From: Orthonyx spaldingii
Taxonomy: Eukaryota > Chordata > Aves > Passeriformes > Orthonychidae
Length of the DNA: 64,000 nucleotides
Assembly (NCBI GenBank): GCA_013397795.1
Contig: VZTJ01002455.1
Span: forward strand, 402,337-466,336
Reading direction: 5' to 3'
Position numbers and translations under genes: made by a program. The notes under the pieces were generated by a model. That model saw only the letters and a list, made by a program, of their open reading frames with translations, was not told where the DNA came from and made no database searches. Below, one piece after another: positions 33,701-45,500 of this stretch (position 1 is its first letter; each line of letters begins with the position of its first letter).

Positions 33701-34268
33701 ACTGAGACATGTCAGCCGGGGTGGGAAGAAGGTGGTTTGTGCCAGTGATTTCCAGGAAAAGCAGCTGAAGGCAGCATGTTTCCAAGGAGCTCAGGGCTGT
33801 TTTATCCCCAGTTTTGGCACTGTTTTGTTGCAAGCTATTGAAAATAAACAAAGCCAGCATCTTTCACAGCAGAGGTTAATTGGGAACATTTGGAGATCTG
33901 GATCACTCGCTGCTCCAAGAGGGTGAAAATCTGGAATAGGAGGTGGTTAAATGTGGGAACCCATTAAATTGGAGACCAGTGAGGAAAAGCAGGGACCCAC
34001 TTCCCTTGGCCTCAGAAAACTGGGGATAACGGTACCGGCTCGCCTCCAAGGGTTGGTATCACTCTGGCCAGGTTGGGGATGGCACAAGAAAAGTGGGAAC
34101 AGAAAGAGGAATATCAGTCCTGGCAAAGCATCCCTTTCATCCCTGGGGTGTCCGGGCTGGGGGTCCTACCTGCTGCCTCTCCACCTGCTCCCCCAGCTCA
34201 CAGCACATCCTGACCTCTCACACTCTCATTTCTCCTCAGCTTTTGTCAAGCACATCATGTCTGGCTGA
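30708..34268 (+). CDS. MYL4: MYL4, atrial/embryonic essential myosin light chain
   Basis: The alkali (essential) light chain binds the myosin heavy-chain lever arm in atrial and embryonic muscle. Coding exons: 30708-30794, 31600-31627, 32172-32321, 32862-33035, 33435-33512, 34240-34268; 546 nt, 181 residues. Residues 1-29 form the A1-type N-terminal extension (MPLKKPDPKKEAAKAAAG), which lacks the long Pro-Ala run of mammalian MYL4 (about 197 residues, recalled). The 28-nt second exon is the family's typical tiny exon. The EF-hand fold follows: EFREAFGLFDRTPAG, LDFETFLPILQHF, FVEGLRVFDKEGNG and EDANGCINYEAFVKHIMSG; the calcium loops are degenerate as expected for this family. All five introns are GT-AG. 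The gene is preceded by a TATA promoter and has a probable intron in its 3' UTR. Paralogues MYL1/MYL3 are less likely given the KPEEMN/ITYGQCGDVLRALG-like spelling and the CDC27 neighbour. Confidence 0.93.
33583..33645 (+). mobile_element. CR1 LINE 3' terminus
   Basis: GGACTCGATCTTAATGGTCC and TTAATGATTCCATGATTCTG are the typical 3' end of avian CR1 with its terminal ATTCTRTGA octamers. It is a short fragment in MYL4 intron 5. Confidence 0.75.
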
Positions 34269-34283
34269 AAGGAGAGACTTCAG

Positions 34284-34635
34284 GTGAGTTCAGCGGTGTC
34301 TCCTGCTGCTCACTCTGAAACTGGAGATCCTACAAGTCACAGCCAGGGGCAGAGAAGCCAAAACCCAAACCTGCAGTGGATTAATGCCACAGGAATAATC
34401 TCAGCTCTGAAGGCACAAAAGTGATGTTGATGATAAGGAATCTCATTTGTAACTCCTGCCAATTAAAATTTATCAGGACAGCATCACCCCTATGATGGTC
34501 ATTTGTGGTCTGGGTAATTGTGTGGAGTCTGCTCGGAAAGAAGGAGGTGGTTTATGATTCCACCTTTTCTAACCTGCCAGGAGCTGAGGGGGTCAACAGC
34601 AGCCAGTGGAAATAAATATTTTAAAACATGCATCA
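34284..34635 (+). other. MYL4: MYL4 3' UTR intron and noncoding last exon
   Basis: Fifteen bases after the stop there is a strong donor, TTCAG|gtgagt (34283/34284). A matching acceptor, ttttctaacctgccag, ends at 34580, and AATAAA follows at 34611-34616. This predicts a terminal noncoding exon of only about 50 nt (34581 to about 34630). A split 3' UTR just after the stop is known for alkali light chain genes. The exon is inferred from signals only. Confidence 0.7.
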
Positions 34636-37600
34636 GTCAATGACTCGATGCTAAAAAAGTATTAAATACTTAGAGAGGAAATTTTCAAACTGAGAAATGT
34701 CAACATTCCCATTAATGTTAGGAAGAATATGAAAAACGTACCATGGATGTTTGTTAAGCTTTTTCGTGTTCCTGGAGATCTGCCTGAGGAAAACAAAGAA
34801 ACATTGCTGAGGGGATGAGGTTTCTTTGAGGGTGAATTATCCCTCTAAAATATATTCAATTGAAAAGAAAATCCAGATTGCTGCCTGGCCCCAGCTTCCC
34901 CTGCCAATTTCTTATGGTTTCATTATCTATATAACTTTTAAAACATTTCTCCTTCCCCCAGCTATGTAAAAGGCAGGAGGCCAGAAAAAAAAAAGCAGTA
35001 AAAATGACCTTCAGATACAGCTAAATACACAAATTAAACATTTAAAAATCTCTCCCCTCCCAAAATCTCTTTAAACATCAGAAGGTTAAAATACAGACAG
35101 ACAGAAGTCTGAACTTTGAATGTTCAGCATCCTTTTTATCTTCTTTTTAATCCATTTCTCTCCGGTTCCTGCTCCTCAGCTCAGAAATATAGATGGTTGG
35201 GTGGCAAATGCTGCCAGGAGACTTAATTCCTCACGTAACTATTTGCATATAAAACTCTTTTTTAAATGATGTGGAATTACAACACTTGACATTTTGGGTT
35301 CATCTGAGAAGGAATACTCTTGCTGATGCAGACCTGGAGCAAGGAGAGCACAAGGGACAGGTTGCATCAGAGACGCCCTTTGGTTTTGGGTGGTTCTTAA
35401 ACTTCCTCTCTGCCCTAAAACCAATCCTTTTCCGAACCTGTAGCTCATCCATTCTCCATCACACTGTCCCATGAGCATTCCCTCCAGAGGGACTTGCTTG
35501 GCCCTGCCACTGTCCCTGTCACAGAGAGACCCGCAGGCACTGCTCCTTGTCCCAGTCAGGAAAGGCCCTTAAAAACCCCAAAATGTCAGATAAAGCATCA
35601 AAACCATTCTTTGTTCTGTATCAATGAGCAATCCAAAAGCCTGGTTTTGAAGGTTTCCAGAAAGTTGACTCCTGCTGAACCAGCATGGGAGAAGAAAAAG
35701 GGGGAAAGAACAGATATTTCTGGGCCAGGTCCACCCTCATGGCGTGGGGTGATGGGTCCGTGGGGTGTGGGCAGTGTCCTGAGCCAGGATGGGCTCCCTG
35801 GATGGTTCTTCTCTAGGGAGGTGGTGTGTTCCAGCCAGAGCTGTCTGGGGGCTGTGTCACACAAGCTGGTGACTCTCCCCCTCTTCCTACCTGCAAAGCA
35901 ATCATCAGAGCATCACCACAGGCGGTGAATAATTCATGACACGTAACTCAGCCTTGCCATCAGCAGAACACCTGGGAGCAGAAAACACTTTCCTTTGATT
36001 TGTTCCTTATTCCAACGTCCTCACTCTGACTTTGACTAGAAATTGAAGGCATTTTGCTCCGATGTGTTGACTTCAGCTGCCACTCGCTCGTTCCTGTGCA
36101 GTGACTGAGTAACAGCTGCTTTCAATTCCCACTGTTTGATTCAACTGCTCATAAAAAGCAACATAAGCTGTTTATAGATGCAAGATTAGATTTGAGCTCC
36201 TCTCTGTGCTAGTCCTACAGCTTCCATCGGGCAGGATCTGGGCACCTTGTGTTTTTAATGTGCTCTCTGTCCTTTAACCTCCTCGAGGACCGTGGTGACG
36301 GGGTCAGAAGGGACCCTGCTTGCTGCACACTCACCCCGGGGTCACATTTGTCCTTGTCACCGCTGTGACACCAACTCCTGCAGTGCAACGTGCAGAGGAA
36401 TGGAGCAGAGGAGAGGTGGGGATCTGCCTCAACTTACAGAGGAAATCCACAGCAGGGACTGGGGGCCCTGGAGTCGTGATATCCCTGCTATAGCCATGAT
36501 ATCCCTGCTATAGCCGTGATATCCCTGCTATAGCCATGATACCCCTGCTAGCCTTGACATTCCTGCTAAAGCCATGACATCCCTGCTAGCCTTGATATCT
36601 CTGCTAGCCGTGATATTCCTGCTATCTGTGATATTCCTACTAGGTGTGATATTCCTGCTATAGCTGTGACATCCCTGCCCTGCAAGCCAGGAGGCTGCAC
36701 TCTCACCCCTCTGTGCAGAGCACAAGCCTTGTGTTTGAGCCTCCAGTTTCCATGCTGAAAGGACTAATGCTAAATTAAAGCCAAAATGAGACCTGCAAAG
36801 AGACAGGCAGAAAGGACAGAACTACAGGAAAACAGTTTTCCACATGAAAAATCCAGCCCTTTAAGCACCCTTGGGGGAAGAGCCAGCCACACTTTACTCT
36901 GGGGACCTGTTGTGTCTCTAGGATCAAGCAGAGCTGGTTTGTAGCAAAGCAGGTTGGAATGATGCACTTGAACAGGCACAGGATGTACGTCTGTACCTCT
37001 ACTTGTGCCTCCGTGCCGCTTCCCCTGGCAAGGCTGCTCTCCTCCTCCTCTGGAAAAGCTGAGGATTCCACAGAGAAAGCGGCTTTAGTCCCACGGACAT
37101 TTATAAAAGCATCTGTGGGTGCCAGTGAGTGACCCCACAGGCAGAACTGCACTGTAGGACTGAGGAGTCTCTGTAAATCCAGATCTCCAAAGGCAACAGT
37201 AAATACCGACCTTTTCCATGAATTCCTGGGGACTCTCTGAGCAGAGGTACAAGGAGCCCCCACGCTCTGGAGGGCCTGTATCTCCTCAGGCTGTGATAAG
37301 GCAGACTCTCATACCAAAGAAGGCCTGGATGTCAGGAGTTCTGTGCCCTGGGGAATGGGAGAGACAGATGGAGCCAGCTTTCATCCCCAGGAGTTATCTG
37401 CAGTGCACGAGATCAGGAGGAGGATGAACATGGACTGTGCTCCCTGAAAGGCTCCTTGGAGCCCCAGACCCTGCACACCCCACCATCATCACCATCAGTG
37501 AGAGAGGCTGAAGGCCTTCAGGGGAGGAGACACTTCACTCTCATGTTATTCACACCCTCCTGTCTGGCAAAATTACTTGGATCGACCTGATTAGGAAACC

Positions 37601-38160
37601 AGGAGTCCATCCCAGGGGACAGCACTGCTCTGGGCCCCATTTATTATTTGTCTCAGATGAGGGATTGAAGAAAGCTTTGCCTGCTCACACCCTGAAAGCA
37701 AACGCCTGCAGACTTGCTGCCAATGACAAATTTGCAGCTACACCTCTCAGAAGAGCAGAGAGAGAGGGGAAGGAGGCAGGCCGAGCCCTCCTGCTCCACA
37801 CACAGCTTTCATTCTCACGTAAAGACGCAGCCCCTGCTCACGTGTGCTCACAGATCTGACCTTCGGGCCCGGGTGCAAGTGCAAAGCACTGAGCAGAGCA
37901 GGATGGAGCACAGAGTCCATGTGTAGGTGTGGTATGGGTGGTGTTATGGCTGATTTGGTAAGGCCACAGGATTTGGAGAAGGAAGGCCTCTGCTAGCTGC
38001 AGGTGGCTGTTGATAGGTCAGTATTCTTAATAAATTGAGGTTTACTTGTGCGTCTTTATTCTTTTGCTAAAGCTTTGTGTGCCAGATATTGCACTTTCAA
38101 ACACATCCAAGTCGCAATTGGCAAATTACCTGCCTTGTCGCTATATCCCAGTCTGCCAGT
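34636..38160. other. Intergenic, MYL4 to CDC27
   Basis: About 3.5 kb without a recognisable gene. It holds a minisatellite (described separately) and an AATAAA at 38029-38034 that I cannot assign to a transcript. Open frames are short and unrelated to known proteins. Confidence 0.6.
36477..36679. repeat. Minisatellite, about 20-bp unit
   Basis: The unit TGATATCCCTGCTATAGCCR is repeated about 11 times, the first three copies nearly perfect and later ones shortened to 16-17 bp by loss of TATAG or nearby bases. The decay from left to right suggests an older, contracting right end. It is noncoding. Confidence 0.85.
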
Positions 38161-38164
38161 TTTA

Positions 38165-38378
38165 CTCCTGCATATGAGGACATCAGGAGGAATTTCTTGA
38201 CAGAAAGGGCTCTTAAACATTGGAAGGGGCTGCCCAGGGAGGTGGTGGAGTCCCCATCCCTGGAGATATCCAAGGAACGACTGGACGTGGCTCTCAGTGC
38301 CCTGGGGATCACTCACAGTTTGGACTCCACGATCTGCGAGGTCTTTTTCAACCCACAAGATCCTGTGCTTTTGTGATA
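38165..38378 (+). mobile_element. CR1 LINE 3'-end fragment
   Basis: GAGGAATTTCTTGACAGAAA, GGAAGGGGCTGCCCAGGGAG and GGTGGTGGAGTCCCCATCCC are the conserved CR1 3' block in sense orientation, ending in CAACCCACAAGATCCTGTGC. The element abuts the CDC27 CpG island. It is 5'-truncated. Confidence 0.85.
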
Positions 38379-38399
38379 TCGTGGCTGAACCTACCTGGG

Positions 38400-39500
38400 G
38401 AGCACCATCAGCAGGGACCCCTCAGTGACGGGGACAGGACCTGGCCCGTGCTGACCCCGACACTGGGAACGGGGACACGGGAACCACCAGCCGGGCTGGC
38501 TCAGGACGCACTGGTCACGGCAGAAGCACCCCGAGAGACGAGCGGGCTCCCGGCAGACCTGGGCTTGCCCAGAGCCCGTTCTGCGGCACAAAGTGCAAGT
38601 TCTACACTCCATGAGGGCTCTGAGGGAGCACCTCAGGCCCCGCCGGGGGCTCACCGGCCCCCTCACGCCCATCCATCTTCGTCTCTGCTCGGACATCTCC
38701 GTGGCAGCTCGGGCGGCTCCGTTCCAACTCGGACATCTCCGTTCCAGCTCGGATATTCTCCGCCCCGTCGGTCGGCCATCTCCGTCCTAGCTCGGCCATC
38801 TCCGCCCTAGTTCGGCCATCTCCGTCGCCGAGTAGTTTCCTCCCGGCTGCCGAGCGCGGCTTTCCCAGCTGTTTTCCGTCGACGCTCGGCTCTTTCCGCC
38901 TCCGCCTTCGGGTATTTCCGGCGTGCAGTTCGGGTATTTCCGCCGCCGGTTCGGGCGGACTCGGCGCCCGCCGGCCTCGCTCGCTCCGGTAACGGTCGGT
39001 GCGGGTTCAAATGAGCCGCGGCCGGGCCGGGCCCCGCCGGGACTCGCTCTGAGCCGGGCCGGCACCGGGCTCGCCCCGCTCGGGCTCGGCGACCAGGAGG
39101 CGGAGGCCGGCGACAGCAGGATGACGGTGCTGCAGGAACCCGTCCAGGTAGCGACCCCCGGGCGGCTCAGGCCCCAAAGCCCGGCCCGGCCCGGGTTAGG
39201 CCGCCCCGCCCGCTCCGGGGTCGGGGCTCCGGGCCGCTCCTGAAGGCCCCTCAGCCGGTGGGCCCGCAGGACCTCCAGCTCCTCCGCCCTCTCTCCCGCC
39301 GGGCTTCCCCTCCCAGCCTCCCGTCCCCATCCCCGCGGCCCCGGGACCGGCCGCGCTCGCCCCGTTGCCCCCCGGGCTCCTGAGGGAGGTGTCGGTGCCC
39401 CCGCAGCTCCTCGGCCGATCCGGCTCCCCGGAAGGGTCCCCCCGCAGATCCCCCGGGAGACCTGTTGATACTTCGCTCACCTTTCCGCCTTCGCTGCCGT
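38400..39500 (+). promoter_or_regulatory. CDC27: CpG island promoter of CDC27
   Basis: A CpG-dense block surrounds the first CDC27 coding exon (39121-39147), whose ATG has A at -3. No TATA box is evident. A cluster of seven 20-bp repeats lies upstream in the island (separate entry). The start site is probably between 38830 and 39100. Confidence 0.8.
38688..38830. repeat. Seven 20-bp repeats in the CDC27 promoter
   Basis: Copies start at 38688, 38708, 38728, 38748, 38771, 38791 and 38811, with consensus CTCGGMCATCTCCGTYCYAG; one 3-bp insertion breaks the phase after the fourth. The last three carry GGCCATCTCCG, which contains the CCAT core of YY1 sites. Confidence 0.8.
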
Positions 39501-42500
39501 GTCGTGTTTAAATGCTCGCAGCGTGCTCGGAGCCCTCCGTGTGGTGCGGGTGAAGGACGTTCCTTCTTCCCAAGGAGTTGGTTCCTTCGGGTTGATGGCA
39601 GACCTGGGAGAGAAAATAACGTAAATTTCGTTTTTCTCTCGTGTTTCAGTCTCGCTGCAGTTGCTCCGATGAGCTTCCTGTTCTTGTGCTCAGCCTTCCC
39701 ATCCAAAAGTCGTGATTCACAGAATTAAGAGCTGCTTTTTCTTTCCACAGTTCCTGTATGCCCATCCTCTAACTATTCATAATCTTCATTAATCAGTCAT
39801 CTTATTCATGTTCCCATTCTTTTTAAAAAATACATTTTTAGCTTTTTAACAGGATGTTTTGGGGTTTTTTTTTTCTAGTTACAGCAAGATCTTCCTGGCA
39901 GCAGTGTCTTGGTAGAACACGATCGTGTTCTGTAATGAACACAGTGAGAATTCTTGCTCTTGGCTCGTTTCTTTCTAATGAAGAGGTGGAAGGGGAAGAA
40001 AGTCTCGTGTGGAAAACCACCCTGCTGACTTGACCCTGTCCGTGGAAGGTGGTGACAGTGAGGGCATTCCTGCAGACCAGGGCTTCGTGTCCTTGATGCC
40101 GCCTCTCTGCTCATCCCCTCTGAGAGCAAGGGGCAGCGCGGTGCTGGAAATGCTTTTGGCCACCTGGTCCCTCTCCTGCAGAGCTCATCCTGCACCACTG
40201 GTGTTATCCCTGGAGCTGGGCTAGTTGTTTTGCACTGGTTGGGTTCTCTAGGAAAACATGGGATTACAATAGAAAAGGAAGCAAGAATGCACTGCAGTGT
40301 GAATGACAGGAAACAATACCAAATGTTTCCGGTGCTGTGCTAACCAGACTGACCAAGTGGAAAATACCTGCTGTTCTGAGAGAGCTCCCTGATAGCAATG
40401 TGGGGTCTTGTTGTGATGTTTCAGGGAGATAAAGACCTCTCTAGTGCTGTTCTCCATTCTTAACCTCTTCCTAGCTTGGATGTTTTGATGAGGCTTTGCT
40501 GTGTTGAATATATGTATTTAGATGGATTATGTCTATTTAGATTCTGCTTTCAAATAGCAGATCATTCCTTTAGCAGTAGTTCTGCTCCTGTCAGCTTTGC
40601 TGCTGTTCCTTGCTTGCAGGAGTGCTGGTAAGTTTAGGAATTATTTGTGACTGAGTAAAGTCCACTGTGTTTCTGAATTCTCAATTTAGCTGAAGTCAAC
40701 GTACTTAGCTCTGTTTTTGTAATTTTTTTAAATGAAATGATTGGGAAAGTTGACACTAGTTCTCATTTTTGTCATTGCAGAGATTTTTCCTGTGTATTTG
40801 TCTGTTTTCTCCCAGCCTTTCAGATATCTACAGGGCTCAGCATTCCAGGAAAAAAACTGTCATCCTTACATCCTCACAGCATGACAGATAAATAACAGAA
40901 TTTGTGTTTGTATGTAGCCTTTTAAATGTTGTGCTTTAATTACACGAAATTCATGTCCCAGAAGGCATCCTGGCCACTGGTTGGTTTTTTGCTAACTTTA
41001 AAAATTCTTTTAAGTTGAACAAAGTGCCAGAGTTTACAGCCCTCTGCTGTACTTCCTGATACGGTCAATTTAAAACCCTTCAGCTCCAGCATGAAACTCC
41101 GTGTCCCATGTGCTGAGAAACAGGCTTGGATGCCTTCCAAATACTTCTGAAAAACATCTTGGAAAGAAAATGAGCACTTTGCTTGGAATTTAGCTGTTCA
41201 AGGTGATCATCTGCTGTGACTCACTGGAATGGTGCTTGAACTTGGCTGCAAACTGCACGACCAAGGTCTGCTTGTTCAGTGGGCAGAGTTTGTGTAACTG
41301 GGGAGTGCAGCACGGCCCATTTCGGAGCTCTCCTCCTCCCTGCCCACCCTGAAGACTCTGAAATCGTGGTAGAATCTGCTTAGCATGGCAATATAGGCTA
41401 AACAGCTTGGAAAATCATTTCCAAGGCTATATAACTGTCAGAAGAGGACATCTCTTAAGGGCTCTTTAGCTTAGATATGAAGTGACACTTGGACAATGCA
41501 CAGGATTTTCTGGATGGAAGGTGGACCTGTCTGAATCTGATTTTATTTTCCTGCTCTGCTCTCTGAGGATGCCTCGCTGCAGGGCTGTGTATAATAGTTT
41601 TCGAATTCCCTGTTCATTTTGCATTTCAAATTAATTATTTTTAAAATGAGTGATTAGGACCTGGAGGTTCATGTGCTCTGCAAGCACGCTTGAATAAAAT
41701 GTGGAAACACTTCCAGCTTCTCTCCTGCCTGTGATGCAGCCCTGAGAACATTCCTCTGGTGTGGTTTAGCAGTTGTGTGCCACTAGTGCCGTGTACATGC
41801 CTCGTGCTTCTTCTAGAACAAACTGAATTACTGTGCTATATTGAGATCCATGTTCCTGTCCTAAAAGGTGGGCAAGAAATCCTCTTTGTTGAGGCACAGT
41901 CATAGTTTAGACATCTGTTCTCATGCAAGATTGTTGCAGCATAGGTATGGCTGATTCCCTGCTGCCTTCCTTTCCTCTCTCTGCTCTTTTAGGAGAGCGT
42001 GTGTGAGGATCCAGACTCTAGCATTGGTCGGTTCAGGGCAGAAGGCACATTTTGGGCTGCAAAATGATATTGGCTACAGAATAGGGATTCTGCCAGCCCA
42101 TTTCTTGCTTTCCCTGGGACTGTGCTCCACAGCGATTGTTATTTGAGCCAGTGTGTAGCGTAACGCTTACAAAGTGGCTGTGACACAGCCCCAAATCCCT
42201 CGTGTCCCCTCTTAGCCTTTGGCAGGATTGTTCCTGGCAACTTTTTCTTGCGTGAGCAGTCAGATGACCCTGATTTCCCCACTGCCATCCCCACACCTTT
42301 GTTTGTAAGCTGGCTGAGTTACAGCCCTGCAAAGACAGGATTTTTAACCTGAAGGTGCCACAACTTGGCCGGATTCATCTGAACGTCGCTTGTGACTTGG
42401 TGAAGGAAGAGAGGAAGAGTTTCTTTTGGGAGCAAGAGAAACAGGAGAGCTTGGGCTGTTCTTGCTTTGGGACGGCTTGAAAGATTGTAACCCTGACCTT

Positions 42501-45500
42501 CTGTCCCTGTTTGTCCTGCTGTCTGCAGGGCTGGAACCACCTTCAGCCTGGGAGCCTTTCAAGGCAGCAGAGAGGAATCATTTCAGGAGGCTCTGAGGCA
42601 CAGTTATCGTTATCTGAAATATGAAATACAACCAGAGAGAAACAATAATGAGTTTGTATTGTAATGATCAAACTAAGAAAATTCAGTTTTAAATACTTCT
42701 GAATACTTTCACACAGGCTTGAAAGCACCTGTTGACTTCTCAAGTGTATTCTTGGGATCTACTAATAGGAGAAAACAGACTCTCTGTAGAGATTTGTTTA
42801 TAATATTCCCTGTAGTACTTGGGAGCTCTGGTGTGTGCTGTTCATGACGGCTGTGTGGGCTTCCTGTGAAGAGAACTTGCACAGTTTTCACACCCTGTGT
42901 TTGTCAAGTTTGTGTTGGAAGAAGTAGCATATGGTACATGTAATTCCGTGATGTTTGGATTTTTTTTTTTTTTTTTTTTTTAGATGAAATTGACGCTTGC
43001 TTTTCCCACTGGGAATAGCACTGCAGGGTGGTATTGCTTTCCCTGTGGAAGGTTCCTTTCAGTTTTGGACTGTCTCATGGTTTTTAGAAGCAAATTCTGT
43101 TTGTCTTTGGTTGCTGATGAGTATTAGAGAAATTCTAGATTACAGTGCCTTGAATTCATAAGTTCAGATCTCGTTTGGGATCAGTAATAAAAAAACTACT
43201 GCAAAATGGCTCTTTGCTGCTGATGGAAAAGGATTTTGGAACTGGAGCCAAGACCCTGGATGGGAAGGAACTGCTGTCCTGATCCCAACCCTGCCCTTCT
43301 TGGAGCACAAACCCTGATGAGCACGCACAGCACCCTTGGAGTAGGTGGGGAAGAAAGGCTGAACGGATCTGAAATTATTTTTCAAATCTCAGCCCTGTGC
43401 TGCCTCACAGCTGGTGGCAGGGAAGAGGTGGCTGAAGACCCAACAAAACACTGCACAAAAAGCAGTGGATCCTGTTCCCCTTGGCCCTTCAGGGAACACT
43501 GATGCCTCTTCAGGGAAGATCCTTTACGATGTTTAATCAACACAAGTCTCATCTTGACCATCTTGGACACTGAGAGGTTTCAGGGCCTGTTGGGTTTTGG
43601 CTCTGCATCTCAGGGAGATGCTCTGATGGGATACTCTGCCCAGGTGGAGTTGGATTTTGTTTTTATCTTTACTGAAGGTGTTCTTTGTTAGTTTGCAGTA
43701 ATTCCTGCTGAGCTGTGCAGGAGCTCAGAGTTTTGGATGGCTGTGTTTGGTAACTAGTGAGAAACATTCTAAGGCTGATTCATGACCTCAGTGCAGAGTT
43801 TGGTGGGGTTTTTTAAGCCTCCTTACTAATAGTTGAAACAAATAAAACTCGGCCGGGATCTTTATCCTCCCCTTTCTTTTTATGGCTCCGTAAAACCAAG
43901 CTGAACTTTGCCTTTTGACAGCGAGAGGTAATGAGTTTTTTGCATTTTTTTAAAGCTCCCCACTAAATTAAGATGATTTTCTTGCCTTGCAGGCTGCTAT
44001 CTGGCAAGCACTGAACCACTACGCGTATCGCGATGCCGTGTTCCTCGCAGAAAGGTTGTATGCAGAAGGTGTGTACTTTATGATTGCAAAGTTGATGTTT
44101 TTTGGTTTGTTTTTTTTTTTTCCAATTTTAATTTAGGGTTTTTGAGCCTCTGCTCCTGCTTTGTTTTCTTCCTGTTCTGATAATGAAGCTTAACTTTCTG
44201 CTTGGGGAAAGCAGAGGAATGCCTTGCAATTAAGTTGGAAAATCATACAGAAGCAGCAATGTTATTTTATAGTAAAACCTCCTTAAAATTGAACTCCGAT
44301 TTGTGTGTTTAAGTGCAATGTTTACAGTGATCTGGTTTATGGTATCAAATGGGAGAGTGTTGGGGGTTTTTTAATAACCCTCAAGCATTGCATGTCTTCC
44401 AAGGGACCTTGAGGGATAGATACAGCACACAAGTTCTACAAATTGGCTTGACATTGAAGGCTGTCTTTGCTAATGATGCTGTTCAGATGTGTTGATTGGC
44501 TCATAGAGAGTCTTGTGATGGTGAGAGAAAAGCTCTGTGAAATTGAGACAGTGAGATTCAGAACATATGGAACAGGTATCTCCTGCTGAATCCCTGCTAA
44601 TTGTTACTTCATTGTAAAGCTGTCAGGTCTGGGGTGTCTTGGATGGTGAGCAGGCAGCAGGAACCCAAATCTGTACTTCCTCTGGGTCCTTCAAACACTT
44701 TTTTGGTGTGTTCTAGCACCTTTTATTTCTTTAACCTTTTCTTCATGACCTCAGATAAGCTTTTTGTTCTTCTGTACTTCTTTCGCCTCGGTACTCGTTT
44801 CCTTCTCTATTTTGAAAGGTATTGTTCCCTAACCACTAACACAAAAAACACCCCAATCCTTAAGCTAAAATGCAAACATCATATAATTTCTCATGCTTAA
44901 CAACCTCATCTTATAGTTTGAATTAAACTGTATAAGCTATTTCATGCTCTGTTCTGTAATGAAGTATTTTGCCTGCCATGCTCACAATGCAGTTCTTAAC
45001 AATGGAAGCACAAACCTAAGTTTTGAGAAATAAAGGCTTCTTTTTCCTCGTGTCAGGGTTACACATGAGATCTGGGGTGTTTGATCTGGTGCATAAATGA
45101 GAAATGTTGTGCAGAATATTATGGAACCCCATAATCCAGGTGTGCATGAAGGAAATAGTATTTTAGGGATGACAGAGCTCTTCTGAACACAACACGCTGT
45201 GAGGTGCAGGGAAATGGTAGATTGGAGGTTATTGCCAAGGATTTAGGAACAAAGGGAATCCGCTTTTTGCAGCAGCCAGGAGAAAAATACCTGACTTGAT
45301 AGTGACACATCTTTACAGAATAATTCTCCGCAAGAATACTTCAAACAGCCTTTTTCAGTGACCAGCAGTGCTGAGAGAAAGCAGCGTGAATGCTGACACT
45401 TGGTGCAAGCAATTAACTGCTAACAAAACATCTGGCTCCTGGTTAAAATAAGTGGTTACGCTGCAGAGTGGAAGCTGCAGAACTTGAATACAGTGGCTTC

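Noticed and set aside
37920..38160. Possible LTR next to the CR1 at 38165
   Set aside because: AATAAA and a TG start were noticed, but no paired end, target duplication or known LTR motif could be seen.
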